64,000 nt of DNA from Listeria farberi (GCF_014229245.1 NZ_JAARZJ010000004.1:62001-126000); one strand, 5' to 3'. Counted from the stretch's first letter, positions 34,992 through 44,516 are shown. The notes: a model not told the origin generated them from the sequence alone. Numbers and translations: made by a program.

Positions 34992-36407
34992 TTAACCAGT
35001 AATAATTTTTTCTTTTGGTAGACGAATTGCATTTTTAGGTTGATTTTTATTTCTTAAGCTAAGCATTGAGTACATAATACCAACACGCCCAATAAACATC
35101 AAGATGATAATAATTAATTTACCTGGGGTTGATAAATCTTGCGTCAAACCAACGGACAAACCTGATGTTCCGAACGCGGAGAACACTTCAAATATGACTG
35201 AAATAAGTGAGGCCGTTTCTGTCTGCATGAGTATAACTATCGCAGAAATACAAAGAAATCCTGCAACGAGTGTGACTGCAAGCGATTTACGTACATCTTC
35301 TTGATGCAATTCTCGTCCAAAAATATAAACATGTTTACGACCACGTATAACCGAATAAATAAATAAAATTGTAATCGCAAAGGTTGTCGTTCGTATCCCG
35401 CCCCCAACTGAACTTGGTGAAGCTCCTATAAACATTAAGAACGACACAAGTAAAAGGGTAGAAACGGAAAGCGCCCCACTATCCATTGTCTGAAGCCCAG
35501 CACTTCTAGACGTTGCCGATAAGAACATTGAGTTAAAGAACCCAAAATCCCAACTTTTACCGCTAAAGAAATGATTGTATTCAAACAACCAAATAAGTAA
35601 ACCTCCGACAATCAAAAGAACAAAATAGGTAAGTGTAGTTACCTTTACAAATAAGGAAAATCGAAACGGTATAAGTGTATTTTTCTCAAATAAAAATCTT
35701 CTTGTTTCCAGTAAAACCGGAAATCCAATTGCACCAGCAATAATTAGTAATATCGAAATAAATTGGACAAAATAATCGTTCGCAAATGGTATTAACGATT
35801 TGCCAGTAATATCAACTCCGGCATTGGTAACTAACGAAACTGAGTTGTATAACCCTTGGAACATCGCTTCCCCAATATTAGGATAAAGCGGAATGAAATA
35901 AACCCCTAGAATTAAGGCCCCTACTAATTCGATTCCAAAAATCAAGACAAGAATTTCGCGCAACATCCGAACCATTCCACTCATCGTAAATTGATTCGTA
36001 TCTGTCATAATAAGTTGACGCTGTTTGAGCCCAATCCGTCTTTTCAAAATCAAATAGAAGAACGTGCTGATCATCATAACGCCTAACCCACCAATTTGGA
36101 AAATCGCCATTAAAACCCAAATTCCGGCAGTGCTATACGTCTGGCTAACATCTACTGTCGCAAGTCCGGTAACACTAACTGAACTTGCTGCTGTAAATAG
36201 CGTGTCAATAAATGACACCTTAACCCCTTTTTGTAAAGTGAACGGTAAGCTCAAGACAATCGTAGAAATCGTAACCGCAATAAAATAATACGCGATAATT
36301 ACTTGAACTGGTGTCATACGTGCCAATACCAGTTTTAATCTTCTACGTAATTTTACTTCCTGATCATATTCAAACTCTTTTGGTTTTCTTCTCTTTTTTT
36401 CTCGCAA
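34992..36407 (-). CDS. ktrD: Potassium uptake channel subunit, KtrB/KtrD type
   Basis: A protein of about 471 residues of the Trk/Ktr/HKT family with a basic N-terminal tail (REKKRRKPKEFEYDQEVKLRRR) and four pore repeats; filter-like segments include TAASSVSVTGLATVD, NSVSLVTNAGVDI, SATSRSAGLQT and SAFGTSGLSVGL. It pairs with a gating ring such as KtrC at 7315. The start is uncertain: TTG 36407 has GGGTGG eight bases upstream, GTG 36419 lacks one, and the first ATG (36317) has none and would cut into the usual N-terminus. In either case the gene begins inside the end of the upstream terC (by 38-50 bp). Confidence 0.9.
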   Translation of the reverse strand: MREKKRRKPKEFEYDQEVKLRRRLKLVLARMTPVQVIIAYYFIAVTISTIVLSLPFTLQKGVKVSFIDTLFTAASSVSVTGLATVDVSQTYSTAGIWVLMAIFQIGGLGVMMISTFFYLILKRRIGLKQRQLIMTDTNQFTMSGMVRMLREILVLIFGIELVGALILGVYFIPLYPNIGEAMFQGLYNSVSLVTNAGVDITGKSLIPFANDYFVQFISILLIIAGAIGFPVLLETRRFLFEKNTLIPFRFSLFVKVTTLTYFVLLIVGGLLIWLFEYNHFFSGKSWDFGFFNSMFLSATSRSAGLQTMDSGALSVSTLLLVSFLMFIGASPSSVGGGIRTTTFAITILFIYSVIRGRKHVYIFGRELHQEDVRKSLAVTLVAGFLCISAIVILMQTETASLISVIFEVFSAFGTSGLSVGLTQDLSTPGKLIIIILMFIGRVGIMYSMLSLRNKNQPKNAIRLPKEKIITG

Positions 36408-37137
36408 TGATATAACCACCCAAACCTATTATTATCATAACCGACCAGAATGTCAGCTTCCAAACTGCTGAATCTGGAAAATCTTCTGGAATAATTGCTA
36501 CAGATGGATGTGCTAGCGTTAAAACCGCCATTTTCACACCAACCCAACCGACAATTAAAAACGCTGCTGTTTCAAGTGTAGGGTAACGCTCTAATAATTT
36601 AACAACTTGTGTGGCTGCAAAACGTATAACGACAAGTCCTGCGATACCACCAAGGAACATTACGATGAATTGCCCACCGTTCATTCCACCAATATCAAAA
36701 TTCCCTAAATCCGGCAACGTAACAACTAGTGCCGCTGCTGCTAACATGGAATCAAGCGCAAAAGCAATATCTGTCAATTCTACACGAGCTACTACACCCC
36801 AGAATGAAGTTGCTTTGGCTTCTGATGTTTCTTTGACTTCTTCTTGCTTACCTTTTTTAAGGCGCCACATGTGCTTAATTGCTAAGTACAATAAATAAAC
36901 CGCGCCGATTGCCTGTATTTCCCATATTTTTACTAAAAATGAAATTAAAAATAATGCCACAAAGCGGAAAACAAAAGCACCAACTAATCCATAAAATAAG
37001 GCCTTTCGTTGTTTATCATGCGGTAACCCTTTTACTATGACTGCCATAACTACAGCATTATCTGCTGAAAGAATTCCTTCAAGTACTACTAATACAAGGA
37101 AAACTAATGCGTATTCTCCCCAAATAGAAACATCCAT
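36370..37137 (-). CDS. TerC/YkoY family membrane protein, copy 2
   Basis: A 255-residue TerC-family protein with about seven membrane helices and the acidic motifs LEGILSADNAVVMAV and LTDIAFALDSMLAAAA that bind metal in this family. TerC proteins of the YkoY/YceF group export manganese or load it to secreted enzymes. It is closely similar along its full length to its upstream neighbour, so a tandem duplication. Its stop lies inside the start region of ktrD. Confidence 0.92.
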   Translation of the reverse strand: MDVSIWGEYALVFLVLVVLEGILSADNAVVMAVIVKGLPHDKQRKALFYGLVGAFVFRFVALFLISFLVKIWEIQAIGAVYLLYLAIKHMWRLKKGKQEEVKETSEAKATSFWGVVARVELTDIAFALDSMLAAAALVVTLPDLGNFDIGGMNGGQFIVMFLGGIAGLVVIRFAATQVVKLLERYPTLETAAFLIVGWVGVKMAVLTLAHPSVAIIPEDFPDSAVWKLTFWSVMIIIGLGGYIIARKKEKKTKRV

Positions 37138-37194
37138 TCCTCATTCACCATCCTTCTACTCTATCATAAAATTGTGTTTTCAGCATCTGGTTGT

Positions 37195-37230
37195 ATGTAA
37201 AACCAGAAGTACAAATTCGCACTTCTGGCC
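37195..37230 (-). terminator. Terminator between the two terC genes
   Basis: CCAGAAGT (37203-37210) pairs with ACTTCTGG (37221-37228), followed by TTTTAC on the minus strand. The short T-tract suggests partial read-through into copy 2 and ktrD. Confidence 0.75.
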
Positions 37231-37238
37231 AGTTAAAA

Positions 37239-38006
37239 TTATTTACTTGTTTCTGTTTTTTTCTTACTACGATAGGAAACGAACCATCCCCATAAAATAA
37301 TCAGAATCATGACACCCCAGAAAATTAATTTCCAAAGTGTTGACTCGGGGAAGCTATGTGGAATTACGCCAAGACTAGGATGAGCTAATGTATAAATAAC
37401 TAGCTTCACTCCTACCCAACCAACAATTAAAAATGCGGCTGTTTCGAGACTTGGATAACTTTTTAGTAATTTAACAAATTGAGTTGCTGCAAAACGGATA
37501 ATAATTAGGCCGACAAGTCCACCTAAGAACATAATCGCAAATTGCCCTGTATCAATACCACCAATATGTCCCCATCCTGTTTTTGGAAGAGTGATTGCAA
37601 GCGCAACTGCAGCAAGCATAGAGTCAATCGCAAACGCAATATCAGCAATCTCTACTTTCAGAACTGTCATCCAAAAACCAGAGCCAGCTTTTTCCTTCTT
37701 CACTTTTTCTCCGTCTTTTCCTTTCGCATGTTTCCAAATATGACTAATAGCGATATAAAGTAAATATGCGGCACCAAGCGCTTGAACTTGCCAAACATTT
37801 GCCAAAAAGGAAATTAAGAATAATGCGCCAAAACGGAAAACAAAGGCACCCATCAATCCATAAAATAATGCTTTTTTCTGTTGTTTATCTGGGAGATGTT
37901 TTACCATAACAGCCATAACTACTGCATTATCCGCTGCTAAAATCCCCTCAAGACCGATTAGGACAAGTAATACCCATCCGTATTCTAAAATCATTGCTGT
38001 ATCCAC
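37239..38006 (-). CDS. TerC/YkoY family membrane protein, copy 1, under Mn riboswitch
   Basis: A 255-residue TerC-family protein with acidic motifs LEGILAADNAVVMAV and IADIAFAIDSMLAAVA. As with other yybP-ykoY-controlled TerC proteins the likely role is manganese efflux or delivery at the membrane. The start is GTG 38006, with AAGGAGG ten bases upstream; the ATG four codons later is too far from it. The riboswitch terminator is 60 bp upstream. Confidence 0.93.
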   Translation of the reverse strand: MDTAMILEYGWVLLVLIGLEGILAADNAVVMAVMVKHLPDKQQKKALFYGLMGAFVFRFGALFLISFLANVWQVQALGAAYLLYIAISHIWKHAKGKDGEKVKKEKAGSGFWMTVLKVEIADIAFAIDSMLAAVALAITLPKTGWGHIGGIDTGQFAIMFLGGLVGLIIIRFAATQFVKLLKSYPSLETAAFLIVGWVGVKLVIYTLAHPSLGVIPHSFPESTLWKLIFWGVMILIILWGWFVSYRSKKKTETSK

Positions 38007-38064
38007 TAATTCTTTTCCTCCTTTGTTCTATTAAAATGTCAAAGATCTCCTATTTTGAAGAAAC

Positions 38065-38102
38065 AAAAAAGCGAGACCTGCCCGTAAAGGCAAAGGTCTC
38101 GC
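38065..38102 (-). terminator. Riboswitch expression-platform terminator
   Basis: On the minus strand GCGAGACCT pairs with AGGTCTCGC (38094-38102 and 38071-38079) across a 14-base loop, followed by TTTTTTG. Confidence 0.93.
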
Positions 38103-38230
38103 TAACATTTAAGATTAAATGTGATAAAACCGATGATATCTCTATCATGTAATGACGACTTTATCCTGATTAAAAACTAATCAGCGCTACTCCCCTCTGA
38201 CATTTGTCAAAGAACGATATATGATTACCT
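38103..38230 (-). ncRNA. yybP-ykoY manganese riboswitch
   Basis: On the minus strand the leader opens with the class hallmark AGAGGGGAGTAGC (38186-38198 region), then stem-loops, and the second conserved region before a strong terminator. Mn2+ binding in this class favours the antiterminated state, so the downstream terC genes are turned on by excess manganese. Confidence 0.9.
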
Positions 38231-38235
38231 AGAGA

Positions 38236-38265
38236 ATAATACCATAAGATAGAACTTCACGTCAA
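38236..38265 (-). promoter_or_regulatory. Promoter of the riboswitch-terC operon
   Basis: On the minus strand TTGACG (38260-38265), 18-bp spacer ending TGG, TATTAT (38236-38241). The start site falls just before the riboswitch. Confidence 0.85.
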
Positions 38266-38286
38266 CTAATTTTTCTCACAAACTTT

Positions 38287-39648
38287 TTAAACAGCTAAGT
38301 CTTTCGTTTTTGCGCTACTAGCTATTTTGATATTGTGGATTGTGAATAGTGTCACACCGATGATACATGTCAGAATTTCAGTAGCTGTTAAGGACCAAAT
38401 CACGCCCATAAGTCCGAAATAATGTTGTCCTAAAATGATGACTGGAATAAAAATAATGCCTTGTGAAACTGACATAATCGTAGCCGGAATAGCTTTGCCA
38501 ATTGCCTGAAAAGTACTTGTAAACAGTCCTGTAAATCCACTGAAAAGAGAAGAAATCAGCATCGCAACCATAATATGCACACCAAGCGTTATCACACTTT
38601 GACTGTCGCTAAATAGATGCATCACTTGGAAACGGAAGAGGAATACAAGGCTCGAAAGCAAGAGCACAATAAGCCCGATACTAATTGCAGTAGCCCGTAT
38701 TGCTTTTTCAAACCGCACAATATTACCCGAACCGTAATTATAAGCTAACAGCGGAATAATTCCCATGTAAAGTCCCATACAAATAAATTCAGGGAGCTGC
38801 ACCACGCGAAGTGCTACACCAAAACCTGCAACCACCCCTTCCCCGTAAATCATCGAATAGTGATTTAATACGAGCGTTGTCACAATGAGGAATAACGATA
38901 AAAGCAACTCTGAAACACCAATTTTAAACACATTTTGAACGATTTCTTTTGTTGCTTGAAACCATTTAAAACGGATGGATAAATAATCACTTTTCTTCTC
39001 TAAATACCACGCATAGTAAATCAGCGAAACTAAGCTTGCTAATCCTACCGAAACTGCGGCCCCCACCACATTAAAATCAAAATACAAAATAAGCAATGGA
39101 TCAAATACTAAATTAACCACCGTGCCAATCAGCATCCCATTCATAGAAATCCGCGAAGCTCCCTCAGCCCGAACCACTTGTTCTAAAGCAAAATTCGCAA
39201 TAATAAACGGACTACAAATTAAAAGCGCCAACGTATAATTTTTCGTGTGTAAAAAACTCGTTACATCTGCCCCAAGAAAGTGAGTGACTGGATTAATCAA
39301 AAAGCCCAGCAAAATCGCACAGATAATGCCTAACACTAAACTTCCATATAAAACAAAGGCGGATACTTGTTTTGCCTTTATTCCCTCCTCTTTCCCAAGC
39401 AAGCGTGAAATATACGTTCCACCACCGACTCCAAACATATTGCCAATCGCCATCAACACAGTGAACATTGGTAATCCAAGTGTCACGGCGGTTAACATCG
39501 ATGTATCATGCAATAAACCAATAAAGAACGCATTAATAATATTGTAAATGACCCCTACAGACATTCCAAGCATCATCGGAATAGATAAGTGCGCTATCGC
39601 TTTAGGAATACTCGCTTTTGTTAAATAATAGTTATCTGAATGTTTCAT
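38287..39648 (-). CDS. MATE family multidrug/toxin exporter
   Basis: A 453-residue protein with about twelve membrane helices in two MatE halves (IAHLSIPMMLGMSVGVIYNI at the start; FKIGVSELLLSLFLIVTTLV for the second half). It is a cation-coupled drug exporter. GAGGGGGAAA precedes the ATG. It lies 50 bp downstream of a MarR gene with a palindromic operator between them, so its expression is probably controlled by that repressor. Confidence 0.93.
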   Translation of the reverse strand: MKHSDNYYLTKASIPKAIAHLSIPMMLGMSVGVIYNIINAFFIGLLHDTSMLTAVTLGLPMFTVLMAIGNMFGVGGGTYISRLLGKEEGIKAKQVSAFVLYGSLVLGIICAILLGFLINPVTHFLGADVTSFLHTKNYTLALLICSPFIIANFALEQVVRAEGASRISMNGMLIGTVVNLVFDPLLILYFDFNVVGAAVSVGLASLVSLIYYAWYLEKKSDYLSIRFKWFQATKEIVQNVFKIGVSELLLSLFLIVTTLVLNHYSMIYGEGVVAGFGVALRVVQLPEFICMGLYMGIIPLLAYNYGSGNIVRFEKAIRATAISIGLIVLLLSSLVFLFRFQVMHLFSDSQSVITLGVHIMVAMLISSLFSGFTGLFTSTFQAIGKAIPATIMSVSQGIIFIPVIILGQHYFGLMGVIWSLTATEILTCIIGVTLFTIHNIKIASSAKTKDLAV

Positions 39649-39667
39649 TTTGTTTCCCCCTCAAAAT

Positions 39668-39685
39668 TAGTTAGAATTCTAACTA
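39668..39685. promoter_or_regulatory. Palindromic operator before the MATE gene
   Basis: TAGTTAGAATTCTAACTA, a perfect 18-bp palindrome. The same core recurs upstream of marR (40141-40160). Confidence 0.85.
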
Positions 39686-39699
39686 TATAGTTAAATTTT

Positions 39700-40125
39700 T
39701 TATTCTGTGTTGTCGTCAATTTTACTAAGTAGATTAATAAAGATTTTATACTCATCAGCGGAAAGAATTTTTTTCGCTTTATCATCTTCACGCGGGAAGG
39801 ATTCATTAAATTCGTCCACAATTCGTTTCCCTTCTTCGGTTAAAGTGACGACTTTTTCTCTGCCATCTCGAATGCTAGGTTTACGAGAAATTAATTGCTT
39901 TTTCTCGAGACCTTGAATGAGGCTAGTAATACTTGCACCTCGTGTTTGAAAGATTCGCTGAAGATCCTTTTGGATAATTTCATTTGCCGCATTATCATTT
40001 AAAAATCCTAGAACTCTAGCTTGTTGTGTGGTCAGCCCGAATTGAGCTACTTTTGCGTCCATTTTTCGTTTGGATTTAATCATAATCGAACGAACTAACG
40101 TATCCATCGTCTTCTCTCTTCTCAC
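39700..40125 (-). CDS. MarR family transcriptional repressor
   Basis: A 141-residue winged-helix MarR regulator (LTTQQARVLGFLNDNAANEI, LQRIFQTRGASITSLIQGLEKKQLISRK, DGREKVVTLTEEGKRIV). The start GTG 40125 has AAGGAGG seven bases upstream; the ATG six codons later has a weaker site. It is first in a marR-MATE unit, with twin palindromic operators upstream of each gene, so autoregulation and control of the exporter are expected. Confidence 0.92.
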   Translation of the reverse strand: MRREKTMDTLVRSIMIKSKRKMDAKVAQFGLTTQQARVLGFLNDNAANEIIQKDLQRIFQTRGASITSLIQGLEKKQLISRKPSIRDGREKVVTLTEEGKRIVDEFNESFPREDDKAKKILSADEYKIFINLLSKIDDNTE

Positions 40126-40140
40126 GAGTATTCCTCCTTA

Positions 40141-40160
40141 TTAATTAGAATTCTAACTAA
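40141..40160. promoter_or_regulatory. Palindromic operator before marR
   Basis: TTAATTAGAATTCTAACTAA, a 20-bp palindrome with one mismatched pair, directly downstream of and touching the marR -10. Confidence 0.88.
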
Positions 40161-40187
40161 TTATAGCGCGTTTCAAAAAATTGTCAA
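40160..40187 (-). promoter_or_regulatory. marR promoter
   Basis: On the minus strand TTGACA (40182-40187), 16-bp spacer, TATAAT (40160-40165): consensus hexamers, overlapped by the operator. Confidence 0.92.
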
Positions 40188-40188
40188 G

Positions 40189-40224
40189 AAAAAACAACCT
40201 ATTTGCGAAAATACAAATAGGTTG
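40189..40224 (-). terminator. Terminator after prfC
   Basis: CAACCTATTTG (40195-40205) pairs with CAAATAGGTTG (40214-40224), followed by TTTTTT on the minus strand. Confidence 0.92.
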
Positions 40225-40230
40225 CAACTT

Positions 40231-41799
40231 TTATAATAATGAAGTTAATTCGATATCTGGATTTTTATCATTAAACCAATTGATTGCAAATTCATTTTCG
40301 AATAAGAATAGCGGTTGATCAAAACGGTCTTTCACGAGCATGCTTCTCGCTGTGGAAAGTTTTTCGTCTGCGTCTTCTTCTTTCACCCAACGAGCGATTT
40401 TTTTACCGATTGGTTCCATACGGATTTCTGAATTATATTCTCCGCGCATTCTATGTTCGAATACTTCAAATTGCAGCTGACCCACTGCTCCAATGATATA
40501 TTCTTCCGTACGCCAAGTTTTAAATAATTGAATTGCACCTTCTTGAACGAGTTGCTCAACACCTTTATGGAAATGCTTTTGTTTCATGACATTTTTTGCA
40601 TAAACACGCATAAATAATTCCGGTGTAAACTGCGGAAGTTTTTCAAATTCAAGCTTTTTACTGCCATTAGTAATCGTATCACCAATTTGGTAGTTACCCG
40701 TGTCGTACAAACCGATAATATCACCAGCAACAGCACGATTTACGGTTTCCCGGTCATCCGCCATAAACTGCGTTGAGTTCGCAAGCTTCATACTTTTTCC
40801 AGTTCGCGTTAACGTAACGTTCATGCCGCGTTCAAATTCGCCTGAACAGATTCGAATAAAAGCAATCCGGTCCCGGTGAGCAGGGTTCATGTTCGCTTGG
40901 ATTTTGAAAATAAAACCAGAAAACTTTGGATTATCCGCTTCGATAACACCTTCATTTGATTCATGGCTTGAAGGTGATGGCGCAAAATCAACAAAAGTAC
41001 GTAAGAAAGTTTCTACACCAAAGTTAGTTAAAGCACTTCCGAAGAATACTGGTGTTTGCTCCCCCGCAATAATACGTTCACGGCTAAAGTCATTACCAGC
41101 TTCATCAAGTAGCATAATTTCTTCCAAAGCTTGATCGTAATAAAGTGATTTTTGAATAGCGTGCGCTTCCTTCAAATCCCCATCCTCACCAAGTGGTAAG
41201 AAACGCTCATCTTCTTCTGAACGATACTGCTCAATCACACGATGGTAACGGTCATAAAGTCCAGCAAGCTCTTTTCCCATCCCAATCGGCCAGTTCATTG
41301 GGTATGATTCAATACCAAGAACTTCTTCTAATTCAGCAAGTAGTTCCAGTGGCATTTTCCCTTGACGGTCCATTTTATTGATAAAGGTAAAAATCGGAAT
41401 TCCGCGCATTCGACAAACTTTGAATAGTTTAAGTGTTTGAGCTTCGATACCTTTCGCAGCATCAATAACCATGACAGCACTATCAACCGCCATTAACGTC
41501 CGGTACGTGTCTTCACTAAAATCCGAGTGACCTGGTGTATCCAAAATATTAATTCTTGAACCATTATAATCAAATTGCATCACAGAACTCGTTACCGAGA
41601 TCCCACGTTGTTTTTCAATTTCCATCCAGTCACTTGTCGCAAACTTGCCAGATTTCTTTCCCTTTACAGTCCCAGCTGAACGAATAACGCCACCGAATAA
41701 TAGTAATTGTTCCGTAATCGTCGTTTTCCCAGCATCTGGGTGAGAAATAATCGCAAACGTCTTGCGTGAAGCAACTTCTTTTTGCAAATCTTGACTCAT
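40231..41799 (-). CDS. prfC: Peptide chain release factor 3
   Basis: A 522-residue translational GTPase: G1 [10 protein letters not shown]2 region RGISVTSS, G3 DTPGHSDF, G4 FINKMDR, and elongation-factor-type domains II/III behind. RF3 recycles class-I release factors after termination. The start ATG 41799 has AGGAGG nine bases upstream; the in-frame ATG at 41826 has none. Monocistronic. Confidence 0.96.
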   Translation of the reverse strand: MSQDLQKEVASRKTFAIISHPDAGKTTITEQLLLFGGVIRSAGTVKGKKSGKFATSDWMEIEKQRGISVTSSVMQFDYNGSRINILDTPGHSDFSEDTYRTLMAVDSAVMVIDAAKGIEAQTLKLFKVCRMRGIPIFTFINKMDRQGKMPLELLAELEEVLGIESYPMNWPIGMGKELAGLYDRYHRVIEQYRSEEDERFLPLGEDGDLKEAHAIQKSLYYDQALEEIMLLDEAGNDFSRERIIAGEQTPVFFGSALTNFGVETFLRTFVDFAPSPSSHESNEGVIEADNPKFSGFIFKIQANMNPAHRDRIAFIRICSGEFERGMNVTLTRTGKSMKLANSTQFMADDRETVNRAVAGDIIGLYDTGNYQIGDTITNGSKKLEFEKLPQFTPELFMRVYAKNVMKQKHFHKGVEQLVQEGAIQLFKTWRTEEYIIGAVGQLQFEVFEHRMRGEYNSEIRMEPIGKKIARWVKEEDADEKLSTARSMLVKDRFDQPLFLFENEFAINWFNDKNPDIELTSLL

Positions 41800-41880
41800 T
41801 GTTATTTTCCTCCTAGATTCATTCACATTCCATTAGTATAGCATAACTAGGAGAATATCGGCTGATTTTTTATTCATAAA

Positions 41881-42735
41881 TTATTTTGTTTGTCGTTTCA
41901 TTAGAAGAACTGCTAACACTCCAAACACGACTGCACAGGCAATTAAAATAAGTAAACTAATTCCTGTTGTAACTGTTTTGTCTCCCCAATAAATGGTAAT
42001 ACCAATCATTTCTTTTGTTGCATCCATTGCTTTTGTATTACCTGAGAAAACTTGTTGTAATGGTTCTTTTGTCATTATTTCTCGAATAGTAGATGCTCCG
42101 TAGGTAAAAGGAAAACATTTCATTGCAGTCTGAACCGCTGCCGGTAGAGAACCAATTGGTAAATAAATCCCAGCAATAAACCCGATAACAGTTCCCACAA
42201 TTGTTGAAACAGAACTAAATGCACTCGCTTTTTTCACTAAACTTGCAATAAAAAACATAATGCTACTACAACATAGAACATTAATTAAAATAATGCCGAT
42301 TAAACTAATCCAACTTTCAAATGGTAAAAACTCCCCGCCCATCAACCAAATGTACATTTCACCAACAAAAAGTGTAATAAGTGAAAGAATAAAAGAAGCA
42401 ACTAAACCACTAACAATATAACTTGCGACAATACGCCATCTGGAAGCAGGAGTTATTGCAAAACTTCTGGCAATGCTCCGTTCCTCATCGTATACTTTTA
42501 ATGAAAAAACTGCTAGAGAAACCGTAACCGGCGTAATAGATAAAATTCCAGCAATCACCCAAGTATTTACTAATTCTTGTATACCTATAGTTTTTCCAGA
42601 AGCTTGTTTAAACATTTCTTCCATATTATTTCCTAGAAAAATAGCGTATAATCCAACGATAATTAAAACAGTAAGCAATGACATAAACACAGCTGTTCTA
42701 TCACGGAAATAGATTTTTAAATTACGACTAATCAT
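41881..42735 (-). CDS. ABC-2 type transporter permease
   Basis: A 284-residue membrane protein with six helices of the ABC2_membrane type (RNLKIYFRDRTAVFMSLLTV at the start, SIARSFAITPASRWRIVASYIV in the middle). It is the last gene of the LytTR-DUF3021-ABC operon and overlaps the ATPase gene by eight bases. Exports an unknown substrate, perhaps an antimicrobial or peptide. Confidence 0.9.
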   Translation of the reverse strand: MISRNLKIYFRDRTAVFMSLLTVLIIVGLYAIFLGNNMEEMFKQASGKTIGIQELVNTWVIAGILSITPVTVSLAVFSLKVYDEERSIARSFAITPASRWRIVASYIVSGLVASFILSLITLFVGEMYIWLMGGEFLPFESWISLIGIILINVLCCSSIMFFIASLVKKASAFSSVSTIVGTVIGFIAGIYLPIGSLPAAVQTAMKCFPFTYGASTIREIMTKEPLQQVFSGNTKAMDATKEMIGITIYWGDKTVTTGISLLILIACAVVFGVLAVLLMKRQTK

Positions 42736-43639
42736 TTGAATCCTCCTTAATCATTGAAATAAACGCATCATCAAGATTTCCTTTAATTACTTCAAAAGAA
42801 CCGTAAAGCCCTGTTGCTTGATTCAAAATAGCCAAAATTTCGATATTTTCATCTATTACGTCAACACGCATCGTTTCTTTTGAGATTTTATAAGGTAGAT
42901 TCGCTTTTTCAATAATTGCTTGAAGTTCTTTAACATTTGCATCATAAAAGAATATTTTATCTACCGAAAAGCGGCTTCTAATATTAGCGGGGGTCCCTTG
43001 AGCAATAATGTTCCCCTTGTGGATAACTGCCAGCTGATCCGCATCTTTCGCTTCTTCTAAATAATGCGTTGTTAAAAACACAGTCATTCCAAGCTCTTCT
43101 CGCAAATAATCAATAATTTTCCACACACTCACCCGAGTTTTAGGATCTAGTCCAGTAGTTGGTTCATCTAGTAGTAAGATTTCCGGATTATGCATAAGGG
43201 CTCTCGCAATTTCAGCTCGGCGTTTTTGTCCTCCAGAAAGTTTTTCAAAGCGGCGATTTAATATGTCTTCAATTCCCATAATAGAAGAAACAAGTTCTAA
43301 ACGCTCAGCAATTTCAGCTTTTGTTTTTCCATATAAGCTTGCACGATTATATAAGTTCTCACGCACAGTCAGTAAATCATCCAAAACATTTTCTTGAAAA
43401 ACAACGCCTAACTTTTGTCTAAAGATTTTTCTGTTTTTAAAGGTCAATTTTTCATCATCAATAAAAATTTCTCCAGATGTTGGCTCGCTTTCTGTGCAAA
43501 TCATGCTAAGCGTAGTTGATTTCCCTGCCCCGTTCTCTCCTAAGAAAGCAAACAATGAGCCTTTTTCAACTTCTAAATTAATTCCTTTAACTGCTTCTAC
43601 TTTTCCAAACGTTTTAACTACATTTGTTAATTTTATCAT
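42728..43639 (-). CDS. ABC transporter ATP-binding protein
   Basis: A 303-residue DrrA/CcmA-type ATPase: Walker A GENGAGKST (about 35-43), signature LSGGQKRR, Walker B ILLLDEPTTGLDP, H-loop LTTHYLEEA, plus a C-terminal accessory domain. Overlaps DUF3021 by four bases and the permease by eight. Confidence 0.93.
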   Translation of the reverse strand: MIKLTNVVKTFGKVEAVKGINLEVEKGSLFAFLGENGAGKSTTLSMICTESEPTSGEIFIDDEKLTFKNRKIFRQKLGVVFQENVLDDLLTVRENLYNRASLYGKTKAEIAERLELVSSIMGIEDILNRRFEKLSGGQKRRAEIARALMHNPEILLLDEPTTGLDPKTRVSVWKIIDYLREELGMTVFLTTHYLEEAKDADQLAVIHKGNIIAQGTPANIRSRFSVDKIFFYDANVKELQAIIEKANLPYKISKETMRVDVIDENIEILAILNQATGLYGSFEVIKGNLDDAFISMIKEDSND

Positions 43640-44064
43640 TTTGTCTCCCTTTCTCGCATTTCTGCTAGTTTTTGATTAATTTCATTACTAAATTTCGCAT
43701 CTCTGAAGCTGAAGAAAATGTGCATTACAAGAAAAGTCACACAAATAAAGCCAAAAATAATCATAAATCCAGCTAATGTATGATACCAATTAAGCAACCA
43801 ACCAAGACCTAAAATTGCTACACCTATAAACAAGAAAAAAACAATTAAACGGCTATAAAAAGCGAATTTTGTTTTTATCGAATGGGTAAAAAGTAATTGT
43901 TGAACTAAAGTAGTAATAATACTAAAACCTAACATAATAAAAATGTCGCGAATTGCTACTATTTCAGATTCTCCGGTTGCAATATATGAACAAATCATCG
44001 TGACAATGGAAGCTGTGAAAATAATACACGCTGATTGAATAAATTGAATTAATTTTGTACTCAT
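43636..44064 (-). CDS. DUF3021 membrane protein
   Basis: A 142-residue protein with four membrane helices (about 8-28, 38-58, 70-90, 98-120), as in DUF3021 proteins that accompany LytTR regulators. In related two-gene pairs the membrane protein inhibits the LytTR partner; that role is inferred here. Overlaps the LytTR gene and the ATPase gene by four bases each. Confidence 0.85.
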   Translation of the reverse strand: MSTKLIQFIQSACIIFTASIVTMICSYIATGESEIVAIRDIFIMLGFSIITTLVQQLLFTHSIKTKFAFYSRLIVFFLFIGVAILGLGWLLNWYHTLAGFMIIFGFICVTFLVMHIFFSFRDAKFSNEINQKLAEMRERETK

Positions 44065-44516
44065 TTACGCTTCCCTCCCAAGTTTAATTTTTGTTTTAAG
44101 ACTTTGGCATATTGTCTAGAAATTATTACTTTTTCTCTATTAAAAAGTTTTGCTTCGAATTTCCCGTGGAAGCCAGGCGCAATTCTTTCAATCCATTCGA
44201 TATTTAAAATCATAGATTTCGAACATCTGAAAAAGGAGCTATCTTTGAACTTTTCTTCTAACTCATATAATTTCCAAGTCGTTTCATATACGTCTTTTTC
44301 TGTATATACAAAAATCTTACTTTCTACAGCTTCAAAATATAAAATCTTTTTTTGAGCGAGCAAATAGGTGGCCCCGTCTTTTTTGACAGAGATTTTTTCC
44401 GTTTGCTCTTCCAGCCCCATCACTATATTATTTACTTCTTCTAGATTATTTGGGTGGCAATATATGTCTACTTCATCAATCGCTAAATTATTATTTTGCT
44501 TTACATGGAATTTCAT
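44061..44516 (-). CDS. LytTR-domain transcriptional regulator without receiver
   Basis: A 151-residue protein: about 50 N-terminal residues, then a LytTR DNA-binding domain (about 50-147: ILYFEAVESKIFVYTEKDVYETTWKLYELEEKF, FFRCSKSMILNIEWIERI, FNREKVIISRQYAKVLKQKL). It has no phospho-receiver, like the LytTR regulators paired with DUF3021. It heads an operon with an ABC exporter; tandem LytTR-like repeats at its own promoter suggest autoregulation. Confidence 0.9.
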   Translation of the reverse strand: MKFHVKQNNNLAIDEVDIYCHPNNLEEVNNIVMGLEEQTEKISVKKDGATYLLAQKKILYFEAVESKIFVYTEKDVYETTWKLYELEEKFKDSSFFRCSKSMILNIEWIERIAPGFHGKFEAKLFNREKVIISRQYAKVLKQKLNLGGKRK

